Source: Alphaproteobacteria bacterium UBA998 (GTDB taxonomy: Bacteria; Pseudomonadota; Alphaproteobacteria; Rickettsiales; UBA998). Taken from it: DNA of 50,403 bases. Both the position numbers and the translations under genes were made by a program. Position 1 is the first letter of the stretch. Each line of letters opens with the position of its first letter. The notes under the pieces are model-generated. The model saw only the letters and a list, made by a program, of their open reading frames with translations, did not search any database and was not told the DNA's origin. The stretch lies in contig DBAY01000025.1 in assembly GCA_002291925.1 (NCBI GenBank), positions 1 through 50,403 on the forward strand, in the 5' to 3' direction. Shown here in pieces: positions 7,604 to 16,144 of the stretch.

Positions 7604-8409
7604 GTTTCGCTTTCCGAAGGGAAGGCCCGGCCGCGCACATCGGCCGCGTAGGCAGAGACCGCCTGTTCCAGATGCTGACGCAGGTCACCGTATTTCCGCA
7701 CGAATTTCGGGCCATGGGTGAACAGCCCGGCCATATCCTCGGTCACCAGCACCTGCCCGTCGCAGCCCACTCCGGCGCCGATGCCGATGGTGGGGATGCT
7801 GACGGTGCGCGTGATGTCCTCGGCCAAGCCAGCCTCAATGCCCTCCAGCAGCAGCGCGAAGGCCCCGGCCTGCTCCATGATCTTCGCGGATTCCAGCAAT
7901 TGCGTGGCCTGCGCCTCGTCACGGCCCTGCCATTTATAGCCGCCCATGCGGTGCACATGCTGCGGCATCAGGCCAATATGGCTCATCACCGGGATGCCGC
8001 GCTGGCTCAAAAACCAGACCGTCTCCGCCATTTCCGTGCCGCCTTCCAGCTTCACGGCGGCGCAGCCGGTTTCCTTCATCACGGCGGCACACGCCTCGAA
8101 CGCCTGCGCGGGAGAGCCCTGATAGCTGCCAAACGGCATGTCGACGATGACGCAGGCGCGCTTGGAGGCACGCACCACGGCGCGGCCATGGCGGATCATA
8201 TCGCCGACGGTCACCCCCAAGGTGGAATCCTCGCCGTAAAGCACCATGCCGAGCGAATCGCCGACCAGCAGCACATCCACCTGCGTATCGAGAATCTCGG
8301 CCATCGGTGCGGTATAGGCAGTGAGCACCACGATGGGCTGCTGACCCTTCATGGCGACGAGGCCGGGGACGGTGAGGCGCTTGGGCGCGGTGGCGGGGGC
8401 GGTGGACAT
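7591..8409 (-). CDS. panB: 3-methyl-2-oxobutanoate hydroxymethyltransferase
   Basis: It adds a hydroxymethyl group from methylene-tetrahydrofolate to 2-oxoisovalerate, giving ketopantoate for pantothenate and CoA. The 272-residue TIM barrel shows the family signatures VLTAYTAPMAEILD, VLLVGDSLGMVLYGEDST with the metal-binding Asp, DMPFGSYQ, AVKLEGG and GIGAG. No panC is adjacent. The start ATG is at 8409. It stands alone between an unknown gene and a sensor kinase. Confidence 0.97.
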   Translation of the reverse strand: MSTAPATAPKRLTVPGLVAMKGQQPIVVLTAYTAPMAEILDTQVDVLLVGDSLGMVLYGEDSTLGVTVGDMIRHGRAVVRASKRACVIVDMPFGSYQGSPAQAFEACAAVMKETGCAAVKLEGGTEMAETVWFLSQRGIPVMSHIGLMPQHVHRMGGYKWQGRDEAQATQLLESAKIMEQAGAFALLLEGIEAGLAEDITRTVSIPTIGIGAGVGCDGQVLVTEDMAGLFTHGPKFVRKYGDLRQHLEQAVSAYAADVRGRAFPSESETYRR

Positions 8410-8440
8410 GCGGGGAACTTACGTCAGATAAGCGGAAGAA

Positions 8441-9964
8441 TCAAACACTCACCGGCGCGCTGGCGGCCATGGCGACCTTGCTGGCCGCTTCCTTGTCGAA
8501 CATGCGCGGGAACACCATGGTGACGGTGGTGCCCTTGTTCACCTCGCTGGTGAGGGTGAAGGTGCCGCCCATGATTTCCACGAATTTCTTGGAAAGCGGC
8601 AGGCCGAGGCCGGTGCCCTCGAAGCGGCGCGCCAGGGTGGAGTCCGCCTGCCCGAACGGCGTCATGACGCGGGCGATGTCCTTCTGCGCGATACCCACGC
8701 CGGTATCCTTGATCTCGAAGGTGACTTTGTCCGTCTCCGGATTGTGCCAGCAGGAGATGCGCACCTCGCCCCCGGCAGGGGTGAATTTCACGGCGTTGGA
8801 GAGGATGTTGAGCAGCACCTGTTTCAGTTTCTTCGCATCAGTCTGCAGAATGAAATGCTTGGTCGGCAGGTCTTCCATCAGCGTCACCTGCGCCTGTTCG
8901 GCGCGCGGGATGACAAGGCGCAGGGAGTTTTTCACCATCTTGATGGCGTCAATCTCGCTCACATCCACTTCCAGCTTGCCCGCCTCGGCCTTGGAGTAGT
9001 CAAGAATGTCGTTGATGAGGCTCAGCAGATGTTTGCCGGAGCCGTGGATATCCTCCAGATACTCGCGCTGCTGGTTGGCGAGCTGCATGGAAAGGTCGTT
9101 CTTCAGAATCTCCGAGAAACCGATGATGGCGTTCAGCGGCGTGCGCAATTCGTGCGAGATATTGGCAAGGAACTGCGCCTTGTCACGGTTTTCCGCTTCG
9201 GCCGCGGCAACGGCGGCGGTCAGCTCCAGATTCAGCTCATGCTGCTTGGCGATGATGCCCTCGGCGCGCTGGATGGAGAGGAACAGCACGGTAATCAGCA
9301 GCAAGAACAGGCCGATCACGCTGCCGGTGATGTAATATTGCAGTTTCTCTGCGTCCTGCAACGGCTGCGTGATGTCATATTGTAGCTGGAGCACGGCAAT
9401 AATAGGAGCCGTCGCTTGACCGGCGGCTTCGACACGGTAAAGCAGTGGATAGAAAAGTTGCAGCACGGTCCCGCGCCGCGCTTGCCCTTGTGCATCGTAA
9501 ATCGGGGTGTCGGGGCGGAGACGGGTGACCACCTCGCCGCCCAAGGCGCGATCATACAGTGCCCGCGAGTGCGCATCACCTGTCAGTTCGCCGCCGGTCG
9601 CACGCGTGGAAAGAATAATGGAGCCCTCGGTGTCTTTGGTATAGATAGCCGCCAAGGTGACTGGTGCCGTTTCCAGATAATTGAGAGATTGATCACGGAA
9701 AGGGAAAAATTCCTCATATTTCTTCCATTCTTCCGGATTTTTCAGTATTTTACGTGACGTGTACTGCTGAAAGCGCCAGATGGTTGCCTGCTGTGCGGGC
9801 CAGATGAGCCGCCCGTAAGCCTCGGCTACGGTTTGTGTGGTGCGGGTGGCGGAACCTAGTACATCTTCAGTGGCACGGTCACGCAGATACCCCCCTGCCA
9901 GGTAGGCAGACACAAACACCAGCACGAGGCTGACGAGCGAGAAATAGCGCAGGTAGCTGAACAT
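8441..9964 (-). CDS. Membrane sensor histidine kinase (PleC/DivJ-like)
   Basis: A two-component sensor kinase of 507 residues. Transmembrane segments near 8-26 and 211-231 enclose a periplasmic sensor region of about 180 residues with a cache-like pattern. A short coiled segment leads to HisKA, with the phospho-acceptor His271 in FLANISHELRTPLNAIIGFS, the form typical of the alphaproteobacterial PleC/DivJ group. The HATPase domain follows with the N box LLNILSNAVKF, G1 DTGVGI and G2 GTGLGL. There is no receiver domain and no response regulator next to it, so it is an orphan kinase. The ligand cannot be predicted. Confidence 0.92.
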   Translation of the reverse strand: MFSYLRYFSLVSLVLVFVSAYLAGGYLRDRATEDVLGSATRTTQTVAEAYGRLIWPAQQATIWRFQQYTSRKILKNPEEWKKYEEFFPFRDQSLNYLETAPVTLAAIYTKDTEGSIILSTRATGGELTGDAHSRALYDRALGGEVVTRLRPDTPIYDAQGQARRGTVLQLFYPLLYRVEAAGQATAPIIAVLQLQYDITQPLQDAEKLQYYITGSVIGLFLLLITVLFLSIQRAEGIIAKQHELNLELTAAVAAAEAENRDKAQFLANISHELRTPLNAIIGFSEILKNDLSMQLANQQREYLEDIHGSGKHLLSLINDILDYSKAEAGKLEVDVSEIDAIKMVKNSLRLVIPRAEQAQVTLMEDLPTKHFILQTDAKKLKQVLLNILSNAVKFTPAGGEVRISCWHNPETDKVTFEIKDTGVGIAQKDIARVMTPFGQADSTLARRFEGTGLGLPLSKKFVEIMGGTFTLTSEVNKGTTVTMVFPRMFDKEAASKVAMAASAPVSV

Positions 9965-10082
9965 GCTCAGCGGCGTGGGGTTAGGTTCCTCTCCTGTCTT
10001 AACAGCGGGAATACCAAGAAACCGTTAAAAACCCGGTAAAAAGTCATTCCAGGGCCACCCGCGTCACAAACGTGGAAGGCCA

Positions 10083-10111
10083 TTGACTTTGCGGCCCGAA
10101 ATGGGTAGATA
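10083..10111 (+). promoter_or_regulatory. Sigma-70-type promoter for rpmH-rnpA-yidD-yidC
   Basis: TTGACT (10083-10088), a 17-bp spacer and TAGATA (10106-10111) precede rpmH by 46 bp. This gap is a classic promoter site for the operon. Confidence 0.6.
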
Positions 10112-10157
10112 CGCCCTTCACGCCGGCCGGAGCCGGGTTAACCTATGGAGATTGACG

Positions 10158-10292
10158 GTGAAGCGCACCTATCAACCGAGCAAACTGATCCGCAAGCGCC
10201 GCCACGGCTTCCGCTCCCGCATGGCGACCCCCGGCGGCCGCAAGGTCATCGCCGCCCGCCGCGCCAAGGGCCGCAAGCGCCTAAGCGCGTAA
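10158..10292 (+). CDS. rpmH: 50S ribosomal protein L34
   Basis: A 44-residue large-subunit protein starting MKRTYQPSKLIRKRRHGFR. The start codon is GTG at 10158 with GGAG 7 bp upstream; an earlier in-frame ATG at 10083 would add an unrelated extension and lies in the promoter. The sequence KRRHGFRSRMATPGGRKV is the family signature. It opens the rpmH-rnpA-yidD-yidC operon. Confidence 0.97.
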   Translation: MKRTYQPSKLIRKRRHGFRSRMATPGGRKVIAARRAKGRKRLSA

Positions 10293-10321
10293 GCGCGGCC
10301 CCGCGGGCCTGCGCCATACCC

Positions 10322-10681
10322 ATGGTTACGCTGGAGCGACTGCGGCAGCGCCGTGATTTCCTGAACCTGAACTCCCAGGGCCGGAAATTTGTGACTCAGA
10401 GCCTGATCATGCTGACCACCCCTTCCCCTGCCGCCTCAGACGCGTCCTGCCGCCTTGGTTTTACCGCCACGCGCAAGCTGGGCGGCGCCGTGGTGCGCAA
10501 CAGCATCCGCCGACGCCTGAAGGAAGCCGCACGCCTGACCTTTCCCGCCCATGCCCGCGCCGGTCAGGATTATGTGCTGATCGCCCGCCCCGCCGCGCTG
10601 GAGCGCCCCTTCCCCGCCCTGCAGCAGGATATGCGCTTTGCGCTGAGCAGGCTGCACCGCGAGACGGAGGCGTCCGCATGA
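10322..10681 (+). CDS. rnpA: Ribonuclease P protein component
   Basis: The basic protein partner of RNase P RNA in tRNA 5' processing. From ATG at 10322 it is 119 residues, MVTLERLRQRRDFLNL..., with the RNR motif region as LGGAVVRNSIRRRLKEA. It overlaps yidD by 4 bp (ATGA). No separate SD is obvious, so translation may be coupled to rpmH, 29 bp upstream. Confidence 0.95.
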   Translation: MVTLERLRQRRDFLNLNSQGRKFVTQSLIMLTTPSPAASDASCRLGFTATRKLGGAVVRNSIRRRLKEAARLTFPAHARAGQDYVLIARPAALERPFPALQQDMRFALSRLHRETEASA

Positions 10682-10917
10682 TGATCCGTCTGCTGCTGGG
10701 GGCCTTGCGCCTCTATCGCTGGGTATTCTCCGCCCTCAAGCCCTACCCCACCTGCCGTTACCTGCCGACCTGCTCGGCCTATGCGCAGGAAGCCGTGGCC
10801 CGCCATGGCGGGTGGCGCGGAGGCTGGCTGGCGGCCCGGCGCGTGGCGCGCTGCCATCCCTGGGGCGGCCATGGGCTGGACCCCGTTCCCACTTTCTCTT
10901 CCAAGGTACCTTCATGA
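10678..10917 (+). CDS. yidD: Membrane protein insertion efficiency factor YidD
   Basis: A small membrane-associated protein of 79 residues that assists YidC-dependent insertion. It has the family pattern LRLYRWVFSALKP, then CRYLPTCSAYAQEAVARHG with conserved Cys residues, and CHPWGGHGLDPVP. It overlaps rnpA and yidC by 4 bp each. Confidence 0.96.
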   Translation: MMIRLLLGALRLYRWVFSALKPYPTCRYLPTCSAYAQEAVARHGGWRGGWLAARRVARCHPWGGHGLDPVPTFSSKVPS

Positions 10918-12692
10918 GCCTGATGCCCTCCCACGGCGGCCCGCAACGCCCCGAAGAAACCCGCAACCTGCTGATCGCGCTGGCGCTCTCTACGCTGATC
11001 CTCCTCGGCTGGCAGTATTTCTACGAGATGCCGCGCCGCCAGCAGGAAGCCGCCCTGCGTCAGCAGCAGGCGGGCACGCAGCTGACCGAAACCACCGCCA
11101 GCGCCCCGCAGCAGGCCGCCCCGGCGGAGCTCTCCAGCGCCCAGCCGGTGACGTTGGAGGAGGCGCTGGCCCAGTCGCCGCGCCTGACCATCCGCTCGCC
11201 GGAAGTCACCGGCTCACTGCAACTGACCGGCGCGCGGCTGGATGACCTGACCCTGCGCAATTACCGCCAGACGGTCGCCAAGGACAGCCCGCCCGTCACC
11301 CTGCTCGCGCCCAGCGCCACGCAGTCGGGCTATTTCGCCGATCTGGGCTGGCGCTCCACCGATACCGTCGTCCCCAGCGCCTCCACCCCGTGGACGGCCA
11401 GCAGCCAGACGCTGGCCCCCGGACAGCCGGTGACGCTTTCCTGGACCAACCCGGAGGGCGTGCGCTTCGAGATGGAATTCGCCCTCGATGAGCATTTCCT
11501 GTTCACCGTGACCCAGCGGGTCATCAACACCACCGGCCGGCCGCTCTCGCTGGCGCCGTTCGGGCTGATCAACCGCGAGCTGGCGCATGAGAACCAGCAT
11601 TTCGCCATTCTGCATGAAGGGGCCATCGGCGTGGTCGACAACACGCTGAAGGAGGTGAGCTACAAGGATTTGCGCGAGGAGGGCGAGCAGAAATTCGCCA
11701 ACGCGCAAGGCTGGCTCGGCATCAGCGACAAATACTGGCTGACCGCCCTCATCCCCGACGGCCCGGCCCCCTTCACCGCCAAGTTCCAGACCTACCAGAG
11801 CCATGGCACGCAACGCTACCAGGTGGATTACCTGCGCCCGGCGCTTCAGGTGGCCCCCGGTGCCACGGGCGAGCAGATCACCCGCCTCTTTGCCGGGGCG
11901 AAGCATGTCGACCTGCTGGACGGGTATGGCAAGCAGTACAATATCCCGCTGTTCGACCGCGCGGTGGATTTCGGCGTGCTCTATTTCCTCACCAAGCCGA
12001 TTTTCCACCTGCTGCATTTCTTCCACACGCTGCTTGGCAATTTCGGCCTCGCCATCCTGGCGCTGACCTGCGTCATCCGGCTGCTGATGTTCCCGCTGGC
12101 CAACAAGTCCTATTATTCGATGGCGCAGATGCGCAAACTGATGCCGAAGATGAACGACATTCGCGCCAAGTACGGCGAGGATCGGCTGCGCATGAACCAG
12201 GAGGTCATGGAGCTGTACAAGCGTGAGAAGATCAATCCGGCCTCCGGGTGCCTGCCGATGCTGCTGCAGATTCCGGTTTTCTTTGCCCTCTACAAGGTGC
12301 TGTTCGTCACCATCGAGATGCGTCATGCGCCCTTCTATGGCTGGCTGCAGGACCTCTCGGCACCGGATCCCTCCAACCTGTTCACGCTGTTCGGGCTGAT
12401 TCCGTGGAACACCCCGAGCTTCCTGCATATTGGCATCCTGCCCATCCTGATGACCACCACCATGATCATCCAGCAGAAGCTGAACCCCAAGCCGAACGAC
12501 CCGGTGCAGGCGCAGGTGATGGGCCTGCTGCCCTACCTCTTCCTGTTCCTGTTCGCCTCCTTCCCGGCCGGGCTGGTGCTCTACTGGGTATGGAGCAACA
12601 TGCTCTCCATCCTGCAGCAGTTCATCATCACCCGCCGCTACGAGAAGCGCACCGGCGACACCAGCCACCGCCGCAAGCCGAAGGCGGCATGA
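10914..12692 (+). CDS. yidC: Membrane protein insertase YidC
   Basis: Inserts membrane proteins alone or with Sec. The 592-residue product from ATG at 10914 has an N-terminal membrane anchor (NLLIALALSTLILLGWQYFY), a large periplasmic P1 beta-sandwich domain (about 95-340) and five C-terminal membrane segments from about residue 350, including VIRLLMFPLANKSYYSMAQM and GCLPMLLQIPVFFALYKVL. The positively charged coil EKINPASGCLP follows the usual plan. The C-terminus is basic (RRYEKRTGDTSHRRKPK). The gene starts within the end of yidD. Confidence 0.97.
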   Translation: MSLMPSHGGPQRPEETRNLLIALALSTLILLGWQYFYEMPRRQQEAALRQQQAGTQLTETTASAPQQAAPAELSSAQPVTLEEALAQSPRLTIRSPEVTGSLQLTGARLDDLTLRNYRQTVAKDSPPVTLLAPSATQSGYFADLGWRSTDTVVPSASTPWTASSQTLAPGQPVTLSWTNPEGVRFEMEFALDEHFLFTVTQRVINTTGRPLSLAPFGLINRELAHENQHFAILHEGAIGVVDNTLKEVSYKDLREEGEQKFANAQGWLGISDKYWLTALIPDGPAPFTAKFQTYQSHGTQRYQVDYLRPALQVAPGATGEQITRLFAGAKHVDLLDGYGKQYNIPLFDRAVDFGVLYFLTKPIFHLLHFFHTLLGNFGLAILALTCVIRLLMFPLANKSYYSMAQMRKLMPKMNDIRAKYGEDRLRMNQEVMELYKREKINPASGCLPMLLQIPVFFALYKVLFVTIEMRHAPFYGWLQDLSAPDPSNLFTLFGLIPWNTPSFLHIGILPILMTTTMIIQQKLNPKPNDPVQAQVMGLLPYLFLFLFASFPAGLVLYWVWSNMLSILQQFIITRRYEKRTGDTSHRRKPKAA

Positions 12693-12726
12693 TGCGCAAG
12701 GGTCAGGGCACCGGCGCCTGCCTCCT

Positions 12727-12808
12727 GTTATCCTGCGAGCCTCAGGCTGCGCAGGATCTCCTTCGTCACGCGGGGAGATTCCGGGCACGCTGTGCGTCCC
12801 GGAATGAC
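12727..12808. repeat. Double-hairpin dispersed repeat, copy A (reverse orientation)
   Basis: Two hairpins: ATCCTGCG...GCAGGAT (12730-12756) and TCCGGG...CCCGGA (12780-12803), joined by GATCTCC...GGGAGATT. The outer edges read GTTA and TGAC. Its reverse complement matches the plan of copy B at 47043-47124. It fills the yidC-engB gap and abuts the engB ribosome binding site. Confidence 0.8.
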
Positions 12809-12822
12809 GGAGGGGCGAGACT

Positions 12823-13437
12823 ATGACAATGACCCCCGACTCCGAAAAACTGTTCCTCGGCCTGTGCGATTTCGTGGCGGGTGCGGCCACGGAGGACGCC
12901 ATCCCCGCGCTCGGCCTGCCAGAAGTGGCATTCGCGGGCCGCTCCAATGTCGGCAAGTCGAGCCTGCTGAACGCGCTCACCAACCGCAAGGCGCTGGCGC
13001 GCACCTCGTCGCATCCGGGGCGCACGCAGCAGCTCAATTTCTTCAACCTCGCCGACACGCTGATGCTGGTCGATTTGCCCGGCTATGGGTACGCCAAGGC
13101 GTCGAAGGACAAGGTGAAGGACTGGAGCAAGCTCACCCTGCGCTACCTGCGCGGCCGCGTGCAGCTCCGCCGCGTCTGCCTGCTCATCGACAGCCGGCAT
13201 GAGGTGAAGAAAATCGACGTGGAATACATGGATGTCTTTGACGAGGCCGCGGTATCCTACACGCTGGTGCTCACCAAGTGCGACAAGCTCGGCCCCACCC
13301 AGCTCGCCGCGAAGAAGGCGGAATACGAAACCCTTGCGCGAAAGCACCCGGCGGCTATAGGTGACGTCATTGCCACCAGCAGCGAAACCGGGCTCGGCAT
13401 CTCCGAGCTGCGGGCCGCCCTCGCCGCGCTGGCGTGA
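12823..13437 (+). CDS. engB: Ribosome biogenesis GTPase YihA/YsxC (EngB)
   Basis: A GTPase for late assembly of the large ribosomal subunit, 204 residues. G1 is GRSNVGKSSLLN near residue 43, G2 includes SSHPGRTQQLNFF, G3 is DLPGYGYA and G4 TKCDK. The SD GGAGGGG (12809-12815) directly follows the dispersed repeat copy A. argB starts 13 bp after its stop. Confidence 0.96.
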   Translation: MTMTPDSEKLFLGLCDFVAGAATEDAIPALGLPEVAFAGRSNVGKSSLLNALTNRKALARTSSHPGRTQQLNFFNLADTLMLVDLPGYGYAKASKDKVKDWSKLTLRYLRGRVQLRRVCLLIDSRHEVKKIDVEYMDVFDEAAVSYTLVLTKCDKLGPTQLAAKKAEYETLARKHPAAIGDVIATSSETGLGISELRAALAALA

Positions 13438-13450
13438 GGAAGGAGCGCCC

Positions 13451-14362
13451 ATGAAAACCGGTTCGCTGAAAACGCCCTTCGGCCTGCTGCGCATCGCCAA
13501 GACCATTTCCGAGGCCCTGCCCTACCTGCAGCAATTCGCCGGTGAAACCTTCGTGGTGAAATATGGCGGCCACGCCATGGGCGAGGAGGAGCTGTTCCAC
13601 CGCTTCGCGCGCGACATCGTGCTGCTGAAGCAGGTCGGCATCAACCCGGTGGTGGTGCATGGCGGCGGCCCGCAGATCGGCCGCATGCTGGAGCGGCTGA
13701 AGATTCAGTCCAGCTTCATCCAGGGCTTGCGCGTTACCGACCGCGAGACGGTGGACATCGTCGAGATGGTGCTCTCCGGCTCCATCAACAAACAGATCGT
13801 CACCGCCATCAACGAGGCGGGCGGCACCGGCATCGGCATCTCCGGCAAGGACGGAAGGTTGATCGAGGCGCGCCAGCTGCGCCGCACGACCCGCGACCCG
13901 GATTCCAACATCGAAAAAGTACTGGACCTCGGCTTCGTCGGCGAGCCGGTGAAAGTGAACGCAGACATGCTGCGCGACCTCGCCCAGTCAGGCATGATTC
14001 CCGTCATCGCCCCCATCGGCGTCGGGCCGGACGGCGAAACCTACAACATCAACGCCGACACCGCCGCCGGGGCCATCGCCGGGGCGCTGGCCGCGCGCAA
14101 GCTGATGCTGCTCACAGACGTACCGGGCGTGCTGAACAAGAACAAGGAGCTGATCAGCGAGCTCACGCTGGCCGAAGCCCGCGCCCTGATCGAGGACGGC
14201 ACCATCACCGGCGGCATGATTCCCAAGGTGGAAACCTGCATGTACGCCTTGGAGCGCGATACACAAGCCGTGCACATTCTCGATGGCCGCATCCCGCACG
14301 TGATTCTGGTGGAAATCTTCACAGCGCACGGCGCCGGCACGATGTTCCGGCGTGAGGGTTAA
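13451..14362 (+). CDS. argB: Acetylglutamate kinase
   Basis: Phosphorylates N-acetylglutamate in arginine synthesis. The 303-residue product has the signatures FVVKYGGHAM, VVVHGGGPQIGRML, GLRVTD, NINADTAAGAIAGAL and GGMIPKVE. The N-terminal helix before the kinase domain is the type found in arginine-inhibited hexameric enzymes, so feedback control is plausible. ATG at 13451 is preceded by AGGAG. Confidence 0.97.
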   Translation: MKTGSLKTPFGLLRIAKTISEALPYLQQFAGETFVVKYGGHAMGEEELFHRFARDIVLLKQVGINPVVVHGGGPQIGRMLERLKIQSSFIQGLRVTDRETVDIVEMVLSGSINKQIVTAINEAGGTGIGISGKDGRLIEARQLRRTTRDPDSNIEKVLDLGFVGEPVKVNADMLRDLAQSGMIPVIAPIGVGPDGETYNINADTAAGAIAGALAARKLMLLTDVPGVLNKNKELISELTLAEARALIEDGTITGGMIPKVETCMYALERDTQAVHILDGRIPHVILVEIFTAHGAGTMFRREG

Positions 14363-14388
14363 CCCAGACTAGAGACTATTTTTTCATC

Positions 14389-14462
14389 GTCATTGCGAGC
14401 CGTAGGCGAAGCAATCCAGCGGCGGTCTGGATTGCCACATCGCTTGCGCTCCTCGCAATGAC
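14389..14462. repeat. Dispersed double-hairpin repeat, GTCATTGCGAG type (copy H)
   Basis: The outer arms GTCATTGCGAGC and GCTCCTCGCAATGAC pair, and an inner AATCCAG...CTGGATT hairpin sits between them. It lies between the convergent argB and rppH ends. A second copy is at 21481-21551. Similar elements are widespread in alphaproteobacteria and Rickettsiales. Confidence 0.85.
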
Positions 14463-14468
14463 GGTCTT

Positions 14469-14966
14469 CTAAAGATACGCAGCAAACTCCTCGACCACAC
14501 GCTGATATAATTCTCGCTTGAAAGGCACGATCAGGTCGGGCAACGTTTGCGAATCGGCCCATTTCCATTCGAAGAATTCCGGGTGGGCGGTCTGCAGGTT
14601 GATATTGGCATCCGTACCAGTGAAGCGCATGACGTACCATTTCTGGCGCTGGCCGCGGTACCGGCCACCCCAGAGTTCCGGAACCAGATGCTGCGGCAGG
14701 TCGTAATCCAGCCAATCTTTTGACTCGCCGATGATCTCCGCATTGGCCGTGCCGATTTCCTCTTCCAGCTCGCGCAGGGCGGCCGCGCGCGGGTCTTCGC
14801 CCTCGTCCACCCCGCCCTGCGGCATCTGCCACGCTTCGGAGCGCATGTCGATCCGCCGGCCGACAAACACCTGCTTCTGCGCGTTCAGCAGCATCACGCC
14901 CACCCCCAGCCGGTAGGGGAGCGCGGCGATATGTTCCTCGCTGAAGGCGTGACGGGATGAGATCAT
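14469..14966 (-). CDS. rppH: RNA pyrophosphohydrolase
   Basis: Removes pyrophosphate from the 5' end of mRNAs and so triggers their decay. The 165-residue Nudix protein has YRLGVGVMLLN, WQMPQGGVDEGEDP and the complete Nudix box G-x5-E-x7-RELEEEIG. C-terminal EWKWADSQTLPDLIVPFKR is typical of RppH. The first ATG (14966) overlaps the upstream gene stop by 4 bp (ATGA); a start 10 or so codons later is possible. Confidence 0.95.
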   Translation of the reverse strand: MISSRHAFSEEHIAALPYRLGVGVMLLNAQKQVFVGRRIDMRSEAWQMPQGGVDEGEDPRAAALRELEEEIGTANAEIIGESKDWLDYDLPQHLVPELWGGRYRGQRQKWYVMRFTGTDANINLQTAHPEFFEWKWADSQTLPDLIVPFKRELYQRVVEEFAAYL

Positions 14967-16108
14967 TCTTCCTTCGCTACCGCGAGGGCGGATAAGGGCG
15001 CAAGGACGATGTTCTTGCCCGGCAGCGTCGCCAGCCAGGCGGGCAGCTCGGCGAGCAGCCCCGGCGTCGGCGGCAGCGAGAGCACGGCGTAGCCGCGCGT
15101 GCGCGCCATCGCTTCCAGCTCGCTCAGCATGGGGCGCAGCTGTTCCGGCGTCGTCTCGGGCGCCACGGTGCGGCTGACCGGCACCGTCATGCCGTCAAAG
15201 CGCGGCAGCAGCGTCACCGGCTGGTGCTGGAGCAGCAGCAGGCCCCGCGCGCGAATATCTTCCGCGAGGTCGCCCATCAGGCTGCCGGAGGAAAACAGCT
15301 CGGCCGGCGGCGCGATGAGGCCCGCATAGCCGGTGGCCGTGCCCATCACCTGATGCAGGCGGGAGAGATTGGCCTCGGCGGAATCGGTGCGCAGCAGGGC
15401 AAAGGGGCCCGCATCATTGGCCGGGTAGCCCTCAGGCTCCATCGGCACCTGCAGCCAGAATTCATGCCCCGCCGCCCGCGCGTTCTGCGCCTGCGCGTTC
15501 AGGCGCGGGGTGTAGGGAGAAAAGCCAAGCGTCACATACTCATCCAAGCCCATGGCCGCCTCGGTTTGGGCGGGCTGCAGGCCGAGATCGCGCACCAGCA
15601 CCGCCACCAGCGGCATGCCCTTGGGACGCATGAACGGCTTTTTGTAATACTCCGCGGGCGTCACGCCTTCTGCCGAGGGTTTTGGCAAGGCCAGCGGGCC
15701 GACATTCTCAACGAGCGCTGTGTTGGGGGCCGGATTTAGTGGCGCGCGCAGGCCCATCGATGCGGGGGGTGGGGAGGGAGGCGCGGCCGCCGCCTGATCC
15801 ACCGGCGGGGCTTCCGTCGCCGGGGTGGGCGTTTCAGCGACGGGCACCTCCGGCACTGAGATGGTGGGGGTTTCCGCCACGGGCGGCGGTGCGGGCGGCG
15901 GGGTCAGCGTCAGGATGTTACCTTCCACCGTGCCGGTGCGCACATTGAGCCGGGCGTAGCGGCCATCGCGGATGGCGGCCTGCTTGAGCGACGCCCCCTG
16001 CCCCAGCAGCAGAAACAGCATCACCAGCCAGCTGAGGAGCAGCCCGGTGGCCAGCACAAAAAGTAAGATTAGGGAAGAAGGATATCTTGCTACACCGGCC
16101 ATGGCCAT
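14963..16108 (-). CDS. Divergent polysaccharide deacetylase family protein (YibQ-like)
   Basis: A 381-residue envelope protein. One N-terminal membrane segment (about 11-35) anchors it, followed by a Pro/Ala/Val-rich linker (about 65-120) that would span the periplasm. The C-terminal 230 residues match the divergent polysaccharide deacetylase fold, with phrases MPLVAVLVRDLGL, GHEFWLQVPMEPEGY and APPAELFSS. In proteobacteria this gene commonly sits between ctpA and rppH and next to envC, as here, hinting at a cell-wall or division role. Catalytic activity is not established for the family. Confidence 0.88.
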   Translation of the reverse strand: MAMAGVARYPSSLILLFVLATGLLLSWLVMLFLLLGQGASLKQAAIRDGRYARLNVRTGTVEGNILTLTPPPAPPPVAETPTISVPEVPVAETPTPATEAPPVDQAAAAPPSPPPASMGLRAPLNPAPNTALVENVGPLALPKPSAEGVTPAEYYKKPFMRPKGMPLVAVLVRDLGLQPAQTEAAMGLDEYVTLGFSPYTPRLNAQAQNARAAGHEFWLQVPMEPEGYPANDAGPFALLRTDSAEANLSRLHQVMGTATGYAGLIAPPAELFSSGSLMGDLAEDIRARGLLLLQHQPVTLLPRFDGMTVPVSRTVAPETTPEQLRPMLSELEAMARTRGYAVLSLPPTPGLLAELPAWLATLPGKNIVLAPLSALAVAKEE

Positions 16109-16144
16109 GCCTGCTCCTCCCTGTGGCGCGCGTGGCGCGCCCGG

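Noticed and set aside
11214..13058. 614-codon minus-strand open frame across yidC
   Set aside because: Long antisense frames are common in GC-rich genes; yidC on the plus strand is unmistakable.
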